From: Brevundimonas vitisensis | GTDB lineage: Bacteria > Pseudomonadota > Alphaproteobacteria > Caulobacterales > Caulobacteraceae | DNA: 64,000 nt | Reading direction: 5' to 3' | Assembly (NCBI RefSeq): GCF_016656965.1 | Contig: NZ_CP067977.1 | Location: 2,318,501-2,382,500, forward strand | Part shown: piece by piece, positions 52,612-60,121 of the stretch | Position numbering within the stretch: position 1 is the stretch's first letter | Layout of the letters: every line of letters begins with the position of its first letter | Position numbers and translations under genes: made by a program | Notes under the pieces: generated by a model | What the model was told of the DNA's origin: nothing | What the model saw: only the letters and a program-made list of their open reading frames with translations | Database searches by the model: none

Positions 52612-54042
52612 ATGAGCCGTCTTATCGTCGTATCGAACCGTGTCTCCGCCCCCAAGGATCCTGCTGCCGGCTCTGCCGGTGGGCTGGCCATGGCCCTGTC
52701 CGCAGCCCTGCGGACCTATGATGGATTATGGTTCGGCTGGTCCGGCGAGACGATCGAGACCTTCACCGGCGAAGCCAAGATCGAGGACCGGGCGGGCGTC
52801 ACGGTGGCGCTGGTCGATCTGGAGCCGCAGGACGTCGACGAATATTACAACGGCTATGCCAACAAGACGCTTTGGCCGCTGTTTCATCATCGACTGGACC
52901 TGACAGCCTATGAGCGGTCCTACGGCGAAGGGTATGAGCGGGTGAACCAGCGGTTCGCCGAGGTTCTGGCCCCCATGCTGGAACCGGACGACATCATCTG
53001 GGTGCACGACTACCACCTGATCCCGATGGCGCGCGATCTGCGCCGGCTGGGCGTGACCAATCGGATCGGCTTTTTCCTGCATACGCCGTGGCCGGTGCGT
53101 CAGCTTCTGGTGACCCTGCCGCATCATCGCCGACTGGTGGAATCGCTGTTCGCCTATGACCTGATCGGTTTCCAGACCGAGGAATGGCTGGATCTGTTCC
53201 GCGACTACGTCATCTCCGAAGCCCGCGGCGAGCTGGCGGGGGACAATGGGCTGGAGGCCTTTGGCCGCAAGGTCTGTGTCGGGGTCTATCCGATCGGCAT
53301 CGATGTCGAAGACTTCATGGGCGCGCGAGATTCACCTGCGGGTCTGCGGACCTATGACCGGATGGCTGCCTCGTCTGCCTTCCGCTCGATGATGGTCGGG
53401 GTTGACCGGCTGGACTACTCCAAGGGTCTGGAAGAGCGGATGCTGGGCTACGAGCAGTTCCTGCATGACAATGCGGAACTGCGCGGCGATGTCTTCCTGG
53501 TCCAGGTGACGCCGATCAGCCGCGATGACGTGGACACCTATCAGGACATCCGCGCGCGGCTGGATGCCCTGGCGGGCCGGATCAACGGCGAATATGCCGA
53601 CATGGACTGGCAACCGATCCGCTATCTGAACCGGGGCTATCGACGCGATCAGCTGGCGGGCATCTATCGCGCCGCACGTGTGGGGCTGGTGACGCCGCTG
53701 CGTGACGGCATGAATCTGGTGGCCAAGGAATATGTCGCCGCTCAGAACCCGGACGATCCGGGCGTTCTGATCCTGTCGCGCTTTGCCGGCGCGGCGGAAC
53801 AGATGGGCGAGGCGCTGCTGGTCAATCCGTTCAGCCGCGAAGAACTGTCGGACGCCATCAAGACGGCCCTGACCATGCCGCGTGAGGAACGCATCCGCAA
53901 ATGGACTGCCCTGATGAAGGTGGTGCGCGATACTGACGTGGCCATCTGGCGCGACGACTTCGTGCAGGCGTTGCGGTCGATAGAGGTTGCAGACGACGGC
54001 GACCGCCCGCTCCACCATCAACCGCGCGCAGACGCGGCCTGA
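52612..54042 (+). CDS. otsA: Trehalose-6-phosphate synthase
   Basis: A GT20 enzyme joining UDP-glucose (or another NDP-glucose) to glucose-6-phosphate. The 476-aa protein starts MSRLIVVSNRVS and carries VHDYHLIPMARDLRRLG (H132 onward), HTPWPVRQLLVTLP, and VDRLDYSKGLEERM (from V264) as well as PLRDGMNLVAKEYVA. Trehalose is a typical osmotic and desiccation protectant. The start at 52612 was chosen because eight preceding codons are not conserved in character. Confidence 0.97.
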   Translation: MSRLIVVSNRVSAPKDPAAGSAGGLAMALSAALRTYDGLWFGWSGETIETFTGEAKIEDRAGVTVALVDLEPQDVDEYYNGYANKTLWPLFHHRLDLTAYERSYGEGYERVNQRFAEVLAPMLEPDDIIWVHDYHLIPMARDLRRLGVTNRIGFFLHTPWPVRQLLVTLPHHRRLVESLFAYDLIGFQTEEWLDLFRDYVISEARGELAGDNGLEAFGRKVCVGVYPIGIDVEDFMGARDSPAGLRTYDRMAASSAFRSMMVGVDRLDYSKGLEERMLGYEQFLHDNAELRGDVFLVQVTPISRDDVDTYQDIRARLDALAGRINGEYADMDWQPIRYLNRGYRRDQLAGIYRAARVGLVTPLRDGMNLVAKEYVAAQNPDDPGVLILSRFAGAAEQMGEALLVNPFSREELSDAIKTALTMPREERIRKWTALMKVVRDTDVAIWRDDFVQALRSIEVADDGDRPLHHQPRADAA

Positions 54043-54049
54043 GCCAAGG

Positions 54050-54078
54050 GGCCCGTTCCATCATCCATGGAACGGGCC
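54050..54078. terminator. Shared hairpin between otsA and the thiolase gene
   Basis: GGCCCGTTCCA (54050-54060) pairs perfectly with TGGAACGGGCC (54068-54078) around a 7-nt loop. It sits between the two convergent stops (54042 and 54085) and probably ends both transcripts. Confidence 0.75.
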
Positions 54079-54084
54079 TGAACT

Positions 54085-55287
54085 TTAGAAGATTTCGAAC
54101 AGTCCGGCCGCACCCATACCGCCGCCGACGCACATGGTGACCACGCCGTATTTGGCACCGCGCCGCTTGCCCTCGATCAGGACATGGCCAGCCATCCGTG
54201 CACCGCTCATGCCGTAGGGGTGACCGATCGAGATGGCCCCGCCCGACACGTTCAGCCGGTCCATCGGAATACCCAGGGTGTCGGCGCAATAGAGCACCTG
54301 GACCGCAAAGGCCTCGTTCAGCTCCCAGATGCCGATGTCGTCGACCGTCAGGCCGTGACGCTTCAGAAGTTTGGGCACGGCATAGACGGGGCCGATGCCC
54401 ATTTCGTCGGGCTCGCAGCCGGCCACGGCCATGCCGCGATAGGCACCCAGCGGCTGCAAGCCGCGCTTCACCGCCTCGCCGGCCTCCATGATGACCGATG
54501 CGGATGCCCCGTCCGACAGCTGGGACGCATTGCCGGCGGTGATGAACTCCCCCTGCTGGATCTCCTCGCCGCCGCCGAAAACGGGCTTCAGCGACTGCAG
54601 GCCCTCCAGTGTCGTTTCGGGGCGGTTGCCCTCGTCCTTGGACAGGGTGATTTCCTTGGAGGAGGTCTGCCCCGTCGCCTTGTCCGCCACCAGCATGGTC
54701 GTGGTCATCGGCACGATCTCGGCATCCAGACGGCCTTCAGCCTGGGCCTGGGCCGTACGCTGCTGCGATTGCAGCGCGTATTCGTCCTGGCGGTCCCGCG
54801 AAATGCCATAGCGACGCGCCACCACCTCGGCGGTTTCCAGCATGGACATATAGATATGAGGCGACAGCTGCAGCAGCGCCTCATCCTTCATGCGGTACAG
54901 GTTCATATGCTGGTTCTGGACCAGGGAAATGGACTCCAGGCCGCCGCCGACCGCCATCTTCTGTTGATCGAAAACCACCTGTTTGGCGGCGGTGGCGATG
55001 CCCATCAGGCCGGAAGCGCACTGACGGTCCAGGCTCATGCCCGGCACCGATGCGGGCAGGCCGGCGGCCAGGGCGATCTGGCGAGCGACATTGGTGCCGG
55101 TTGCGCCCTGTTGCAGAGCCGCGCCCATGACCACGTCCTCGATCTCGGCAGGGTCGACGCCTGCGCGGGCGACCGCGTGCCGGACGGCATGGGCCCCCAG
55201 TTGCTGGGCAGCAGTATCGTTGAAGGCTCCGCGATAGGCGCGCCCGATCGGGGTGCGAGCAGTGGAGACGATGACGGCTTCACGCAT
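54085..55287 (-). CDS. Acetyl-CoA acyltransferase (thiolase)
   Basis: A 400-aa thiolase that cleaves 3-ketoacyl-CoA or condenses acyl-CoAs. Acyl-accepting cysteine C90 ([14 protein letters not shown]), [24 protein letters not shown] with the catalytic histidine, and the second cysteine in [16 protein letters not shown]. The substitution of leucine by other residues around the substrate loop does not let me assign chain length; degradative beta-oxidation (FadA-like) is the best guess. A strong AAGGAGG precedes the ATG at 55287. Confidence 0.95.
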   Translation of the reverse strand: MREAVIVSTARTPIGRAYRGAFNDTAAQQLGAHAVRHAVARAGVDPAEIEDVVMGAALQQGATGTNVARQIALAAGLPASVPGMSLDRQCASGLMGIATAAKQVVFDQQKMAVGGGLESISLVQNQHMNLYRMKDEALLQLSPHIYMSMLETAEVVARRYGISRDRQDEYALQSQQRTAQAQAEGRLDAEIVPMTTTMLVADKATGQTSSKEITLSKDEGNRPETTLEGLQSLKPVFGGGEEIQQGEFITAGNASQLSDGASASVIMEAGEAVKRGLQPLGAYRGMAVAGCEPDEMGIGPVYAVPKLLKRHGLTVDDIGIWELNEAFAVQVLYCADTLGIPMDRLNVSGGAISIGHPYGMSGARMAGHVLIEGKRRGAKYGVVTMCVGGGMGAAGLFEIF

Positions 55288-55426
55288 GGTATCCTCCTTG
55301 GGGGCTGTCGGGCCTCTGCCCGACTTCAGCCTGGTTTTCTCTGGATCGGTCTAGGCTGCTGCCGCAGGGTAAAGACAAGAGCCCGGCGCACGTCGCCGAA
55401 GGTGGCAAGCCCCGCAGCCGGCAACA

Positions 55427-56335
55427 TCAGCTGCCGCTGAAGCTCTTGGCCTTGGTGAGTTCGACCATGCCCTGGGCTGCGCCCATTTCCGGGATGATCT
55501 CTCCGGTTCGGTCCGAAATGGCGTCGATGCGGGCTGCGACCTGTTCGGGCGCGTCCGGTCCGGTGATGAACTCGCCCTGGGTCAGGGTGACATAGGCGCG
55601 CTCGAACCCGCCGGCACCGGCCGCCAGGATGCAGCGGCTGGGCGCGTTCTCGCTGACCAGATACAGAAGGCCGGGCGTCACCATGTCGGGACCCAGCAGT
55701 TCCAGCGGCAGAGCAGCCCCCAGGTCCTCGGTCATGCGGGTGTGCGCGGTGGGAGCCAGGCAGTTGACGCGGACGTCGTTCTTGGCCCCCTCGATCGACA
55801 GGGTCTGCATCAGGCCGACCAGGGCCATCTTGGCCGCGCCGTAATTCGACTGGCCGAAATTGCCATACAGTCCAGAAGAAGACGTGGTCATCACGATCCG
55901 GCCGTAGTTCTGGGCCCGCATGATGTCCCAGACCGCCTTGGTGCAGTTGACCGCGCCCATCAGGTGGACATCGACGACGAAGCGGAAGTCATCCAGCGAC
56001 ATCTTGGCGAAGGTCTTGTCGCGCAGCACCCCGGCATTGTTCACCAGAATGTCGATCCGGCCCCATTTGGCCATGACCTCGGCCACCATGGCCTCGACGG
56101 CAGCAAAATCAGTCACGGACGCGCCATTGGCCATGGCTTCGCCGCCGGCGCCCTCGATCTCGGCTACGACCTGCTGGGCCGGGGTGGCGGACGATCCCTC
56201 TCCATCGCGGGCAACCCCAAGGTCATTGACCACGACCTTTGCCCCGCGTGCTGCCAGCGCCAGCGCGTGCTCACGGCCAAGGCCGCCCCCGGCGCCCGTC
56301 ACGATCGCCACCCGTCCGTCGAACCGCATCGTCAT
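55427..56335 (-). CDS. SDR of the peroxisomal multifunctional enzyme type (HSD17B4-like)
   Basis: A ~302-aa NAD(P)-dependent 3-hydroxyacyl-CoA-type dehydrogenase. Cofactor motif TGAGGGLGREHALALA, NDLG at the end of beta-2, NNAGVLRD, and catalytic YxxxK as Y-G-A-A-K. The length and the ~60-residue C-terminal extension (FERAYVTLTQGEFITGPDAP) are those of the N-terminal domain of multifunctional enzyme type 2. With the thiolase 140 bp downstream it likely works in acyl-CoA metabolism. Start at 56335 gives GGGAG at 8 nt; ATG at 56341 is an alternative. Confidence 0.9.
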   Translation of the reverse strand: MTMRFDGRVAIVTGAGGGLGREHALALAARGAKVVVNDLGVARDGEGSSATPAQQVVAEIEGAGGEAMANGASVTDFAAVEAMVAEVMAKWGRIDILVNNAGVLRDKTFAKMSLDDFRFVVDVHLMGAVNCTKAVWDIMRAQNYGRIVMTTSSSGLYGNFGQSNYGAAKMALVGLMQTLSIEGAKNDVRVNCLAPTAHTRMTEDLGAALPLELLGPDMVTPGLLYLVSENAPSRCILAAGAGGFERAYVTLTQGEFITGPDAPEQVAARIDAISDRTGEIIPEMGAAQGMVELTKAKSFSGS

Positions 56336-56598
56336 CTTCATGTCTCCCTTGGACTTCCATTGCTCCTAGAGCCTGGCTGGAAAAAGGGGAATCCTTGGAC
56401 CGGCGGAAAACAGATCGATCGAATGGGCGTTGGTAGGGGGTAAGTTGGCCCGCCCCCGCAGATCGTGTTGAAATGGCGCCACAGTTGCCACAATCCGGTT
56501 GGATGAGCGGAACCGCACAGAGGGCAGGCCGTTCGGGCATTCGACGGCTGAGCGCAAGCTTTGCCATCTGGGCATTTCAACTGAGTAATGAGGATACG

Positions 56599-57765
56599 AT
56601 GAAGCTGAAACTTCTCGCCAGCGTCGCGACCGTGGGCCTGTTGGCCGCCGGCGCCGCCGCGGCTGAACCGAACGGCTGGTACGGCGCTGTCGATGCCGGC
56701 TGGCACACCGTCAACGACGTGACCTTCGACAGCGAAGGCACCGGTGGTGCCAGCTGGGAAGTCGAAGTCGAGGACGGCTGGGCCGCCTTCGCCCGCCTGG
56801 GCTACCGGTTCAACCCGAACTGGCGCGCCGAACTCGAGGGCGGTTACCGCTCGGGCGAGCTGGGCAACTTCCAGCGCACGGCCCCGTCGGCGGCCAACAT
56901 CTGTGCCCCGATCGCGACCGGTGCCTGCGATGTGCCGGACGGTGACATGGAAGTCGCCTCGCTGATGGCCAATGTCATCTATGACTTCGGCGATGCCTCC
57001 TGGACCCTGCGTCCCTTCATCGGCCTGGGTGTCGGTGTGGCCCGCGTGAACACCGACTTCGTCGGCACGCTCAGCAACGCCGGTGCTGCCCGCACGACCA
57101 GCATTGCCGCCGACGACAGCTCGACCGAGCTGGCCGGTCAGGCCATCGCCGGTCTGGCCTGGGCGATCAGCGATCGCGCCAACGTCGACCTGACCTACCG
57201 CTACTTCGCCACGACGGCCGATTTCGACACCTTCACGTCGAACGCCGGTCTGGCCCAGGGCAACTTCGACGGTGACTATAACGAAAGCCACGCGGTGACG
57301 CTGGGCCTGCGTTATGCCTTCGGTGCGGCTGACGCCCCGCCGCCGCCGCCCCCGCCGCCGCCGCCGCCCCCGCCGCCTCCTCCGCCCCCGCCGCCTCCTC
57401 CGCCGCCGCCGCCGCCTCCGGCTCCGGTCCAGGCGCGTCAGTTCGTGGTGTACTTCGACTGGGATCGCTCGGACCTGACGGCCGAAGCCCGCTCGATCAT
57501 CACCCAGGCGGCCAACTACGCCAAGTCGGGCCGTCCGACCCGTATCCTGGTCGTCGGCCACGCCGACACCTCGGGTTCGGCCGCCTATAACGTCGGCCTG
57601 TCCAACCGCCGCGCCCGCACCGTTGCGGACGCCCTGGTGGCCCAACAGGTCAACGGCGGCGTGATCTCGCTGGACGCCAAGGGTGAAACCGCCCTGGCCC
57701 GTCCGACGGCTGACGGCGTGCGTGAGCCGCTGAACCGTCGTGCGACCATCGACATCAACTTCTAA
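56599..57765 (+). CDS. OmpA-type outer-membrane porin with 28-proline linker (copy 2)
   Basis: The sister of the porin at 16115-17281 and also 388 aa long. Signal peptide cleaved near A22 (before EPNGWYG); barrel at about 23-244; 28 consecutive prolines (247-274, encoded 57337-57420); OmpA peptidoglycan-binding domain at about 280-388. The barrels differ in loops (for example DSEGTGGASWEVE here) but share blocks such as VIYDFGDASW and PFIGLG. After the proline run the two genes differ by one base in 345. The frame is open upstream to 56473 but the signal peptide fixes the start at 56599. Confidence 0.95.
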   Translation: MKLKLLASVATVGLLAAGAAAAEPNGWYGAVDAGWHTVNDVTFDSEGTGGASWEVEVEDGWAAFARLGYRFNPNWRAELEGGYRSGELGNFQRTAPSAANICAPIATGACDVPDGDMEVASLMANVIYDFGDASWTLRPFIGLGVGVARVNTDFVGTLSNAGAARTTSIAADDSSTELAGQAIAGLAWAISDRANVDLTYRYFATTADFDTFTSNAGLAQGNFDGDYNESHAVTLGLRYAFGAADAPPPPPPPPPPPPPPPPPPPPPPPPPPPPAPVQARQFVVYFDWDRSDLTAEARSIITQAANYAKSGRPTRILVVGHADTSGSAAYNVGLSNRRARTVADALVAQQVNGGVISLDAKGETALARPTADGVREPLNRRATIDINF

Positions 57766-57894
57766 GACCCTTCGGAGACGGGCCTGGTCACAAACCGGGC
57801 CCTGATCCCGGGCTTCGGCCCAAAGGTCGGCGAAGTTGTCGAAACAAACATCAGCGCCGATCCGGGAAACCGGGTCGGCGCTTTTGCTGTGGGG
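57421..57894 (+). repeat. 474-bp segment shared with 16937-17410
   Basis: See 16937-17410. The substitutions in the 3' part of this copy weaken the first hairpin to a G-U pair and remove the closing pair of the UUCG hairpin, while the last terminator hairpin (57854-57881) with TTTT is unchanged. Confidence 0.93.
57854..57885 (+). terminator. Rho-independent terminator of ompA copy 2
   Basis: GCGCCGA (57854-57860) pairs with TCGGCGC (57875-57881), with an inner CCGG/CCGG stem and GAAA tetraloop, followed by TTTT (57882-57885). Identical to the terminator of copy 1. Confidence 0.9.
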
Positions 57895-57901
57895 GGGGGG
57901 G
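57891..57901 (+). repeat. Homopolymer of 11 G
   Basis: Eleven consecutive G residues just at the edge of the duplicated segment, 84 bp before the KpsS-like start codon; the first copy has only four G at the same place. Homopolymers of this length are prone to slippage and also to sequencing error. Confidence 0.8.
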
Positions 57902-57984
57902 CGGGCCACACGGCGCGAGCGCACGGTCGACGCCAAGTCGAAATCGTGTATCGATGATGGGCTAGTGCTGAGGCGTTTTCCGTT

Positions 57985-59262
57985 TTGCTGACCCGTCCCG
58001 ATCCGATCGACGCGCGGACCTCCGCACCGGACGCGCCAGCGGAGTCCGCCGCTCCGGGTCTAAACACCGGGCCCCTTGCGGGTCGCCGTTTCCTGATGGT
58101 GTCGCTGCCGTTCGGGCCTTTCGGACGCCTGTTCTGCGCGGCTCTGAGAGAAAGGGGCGCTCAGGTCGACCACCTGGTTGTGAATGCGGGCGATGTCATC
58201 AGTCGCCGGGGGCCAGGGGCCGTCGTCTACCGCGGCCCGGTGGAGCAGTGGCCGTTTCGCCTCTCGAGCATGGCCGGCGCCTATACCGACATCGTGGTCT
58301 TTGGCGAGAGCGGTCCGTATAACGCAGCCGTACTCAGGCCCGTCAGGCCGCTGCCCGTCCGGGTCTGGGTGCTGGAGAACGGCTATTTCCGGCCCGACTG
58401 GGTGACGCTGGAGCGGGATGGGGTCAACGGATCCAGCGCTCTGCCACGCGATCCAGCCGCCTATGCCGACACCCCGTCACTCAAGCCATTTCATGCGGTG
58501 GGACGGGTCACGCCCTCGCTCGTGGCTCAGATTAGTCTTTATTATCTGGTGGAGTTGCTGGGGCGACCCTTCTTCCCCGTTCATCGCCCGGCGTTTGCCG
58601 TCCAGCCCTGGCGTCAGTGCCTGGCCCACATCTGGCGCTATGGGACCCAGGCCGTGACCTATGCGCCCCGATTGCGGGCCGTGCGGCGGGCCATCGGACG
58701 CGGTCCCTATGTCGCGGTCTGTCTGCAACGCGAGGGCGACAGCCAGCTGACGCGCCATTCCGACCTGACCGACAATCGTGCCTTTCTGGATCGGGTCATC
58801 GCCAGTTTTGCTGCCCATGCTCCCCGAAGCCTGCGGCTGATCGTCAAGAACCATCCTCTGGACCCCGGCGTCCTGGACATGGGCCGGATCACGCGGGGCG
58901 TGGCGCGGGTTCATGGGGTCGCGAACCGCGTGGACTATGTCGACGCCGGCCTCCTGGCCGAGCTGTGCAGGGGCTCCAGGGGGTTGATTGTGAACAACTC
59001 GACCGCCGCCCTGTCGGCGCTCGGCTGGGGCGTTCCGGTCAAGGCGCTGGGGCGCGCCCTGTTCGATATCGATGGCCTGACGGATCCCCGCCCGCTCGAT
59101 GCCTTCTGGCACGATCCGATCCAGCCGGACCCCGACCTGTTCGAACGCTTCCGCGCCCATGTCATCGCGCGGACCCAGATCAACGGCAATTTTCACGCGC
59201 CGGCCTGGCGCGCCCGAACGGCGCAGAGCCTGGCGGATGCCCTGGTCGAGCGGGCGGACTGA
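57985..59262 (+). CDS. Capsule polysaccharide synthesis protein, KpsS-like
   Basis: A 425-aa protein related to KpsS/LipB (Capsule_synth family), which in group 2 capsule systems adds beta-Kdo residues to the lipid anchor. Supporting segments: GRRFLMVSLPFGPFGRLFCAAL, LENGYFRPDWVTLE, LRLIVKNHPLDPG and GLIVNNSTAALSALGWGVPVKALG. The start is uncertain: TTG at 57985 keeps the full N-terminus; an ATG at 58096 would trim 37 residues including part of the fold. It lies far from the other capsule genes of the window. No KpsC homologue is seen. Confidence 0.85.
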   Translation: MLTRPDPIDARTSAPDAPAESAAPGLNTGPLAGRRFLMVSLPFGPFGRLFCAALRERGAQVDHLVVNAGDVISRRGPGAVVYRGPVEQWPFRLSSMAGAYTDIVVFGESGPYNAAVLRPVRPLPVRVWVLENGYFRPDWVTLERDGVNGSSALPRDPAAYADTPSLKPFHAVGRVTPSLVAQISLYYLVELLGRPFFPVHRPAFAVQPWRQCLAHIWRYGTQAVTYAPRLRAVRRAIGRGPYVAVCLQREGDSQLTRHSDLTDNRAFLDRVIASFAAHAPRSLRLIVKNHPLDPGVLDMGRITRGVARVHGVANRVDYVDAGLLAELCRGSRGLIVNNSTAALSALGWGVPVKALGRALFDIDGLTDPRPLDAFWHDPIQPDPDLFERFRAHVIARTQINGNFHAPAWRARTAQSLADALVERAD

Positions 59263-59317
59263 AACCTGCGGGCTCTGTGCGTCGTATGATCTGCAGACGC
59301 CGCACCCGAGGATCGCC

Positions 59318-59965
59318 ATGACCCGCACTCGCCTGATGATCGCCGCCCTGTTCGCCGCCGCCGCCTGCGGTCAGGGAGAGGCCGTCAGCCGCCCCGCCGC
59401 AGTGGGGGCCGAGGCCGCTTCGGTCCAGGACAGCGGTCGTCGCGAAACGGCCGTCTTCGCGGGAGGATGCTTCTGGTCGGTAGAGGCCAATTTCGAGGCC
59501 ATGCCGGGCGTCGTCTCGGCCGTTTCGGGATTTGCGGGCGGGCGCACCAGCAATCCGACCTATGATCAGGTGGTCCGCGGTGGCACGGGCCACCTGGAAG
59601 CGGTGCAGGTCACCTATGACCCGGCGCGCATCAGTTACCGCCAGCTGGTCGACCGGTTCTGGCGCACGATCGACCCGACAGATGCGGCAGGTCAGTTCTG
59701 CGATCGCGGCGCGCCCTATGGGACGGCTGTATTCGCAACGACGGCTCAGGCCCCGGCGGCCAATGCCTCTCGCGCCGCCGCCGCCGCCGTGATCGGCCCT
59801 GCGCGATTTGTCACACCCGTTCGGGCCGCCGCCCGCTTCTGGCCAGCCGAAAGTTACCATCAGGATTTTGCCCGGCGGAATCCGGCCCGATATGGCGGTT
59901 ATTCGCGTTTCTGCGGCCGTGGCGCGCGGCTGAGGGCCGTCTGGGGTGCACAAGCGGGGGCCTGA
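59318..59965 (+). CDS. msrA: Peptide-methionine (S)-S-oxide reductase, exported form
   Basis: Repairs oxidised methionine. The 215-aa protein has an N-terminal lipoprotein-like signal (C17 in LFAAAACGQG) and the catalytic motif GGCFWSVEANF (C51), then GTGHLEAVQVTYDP and ESYHQDFARRNP. One C-terminal cysteine (SRFCGRG) may be the resolving residue. An envelope location fits repair of periplasmic or outer-membrane proteins. GAGG precedes the ATG at 59318. Confidence 0.93.
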   Translation: MTRTRLMIAALFAAAACGQGEAVSRPAAVGAEAASVQDSGRRETAVFAGGCFWSVEANFEAMPGVVSAVSGFAGGRTSNPTYDQVVRGGTGHLEAVQVTYDPARISYRQLVDRFWRTIDPTDAAGQFCDRGAPYGTAVFATTAQAPAANASRAAAAAVIGPARFVTPVRAAARFWPAESYHQDFARRNPARYGGYSRFCGRGARLRAVWGAQAGA

Positions 59966-60000
59966 AAACACCGGTGTGGCTCTTTGGTCACCCCCTGTGG

Positions 60001-60029
60001 TCGTCACATCTCTGTCATACGACTGTCGT
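60001..60029 (+). promoter_or_regulatory. Pho-box-like tandem heptamers upstream of the TonB receptor
   Basis: CTGTCAT (60012-60018) and CTGTCGT (60023-60029), separated by 4 bp, match the PhoB consensus heptamer CTGTCAT with a single mismatch in the second unit. A further partial unit, TCGTCAC, lies at 60001-60007 in the same 11-bp register. The site is about 95 bp before the start codon. Binding by PhoB is inferred from the pattern. Confidence 0.6.
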
Positions 60030-60121
60030 CCCAGCTTGAGGATGCGGGCCTAGAGGGGGCGACATTACGGCAGGTCTGTCGCCTGTCGCCTGGGGCCATT
60101 GGCCTTACCATCTGGGGATAG

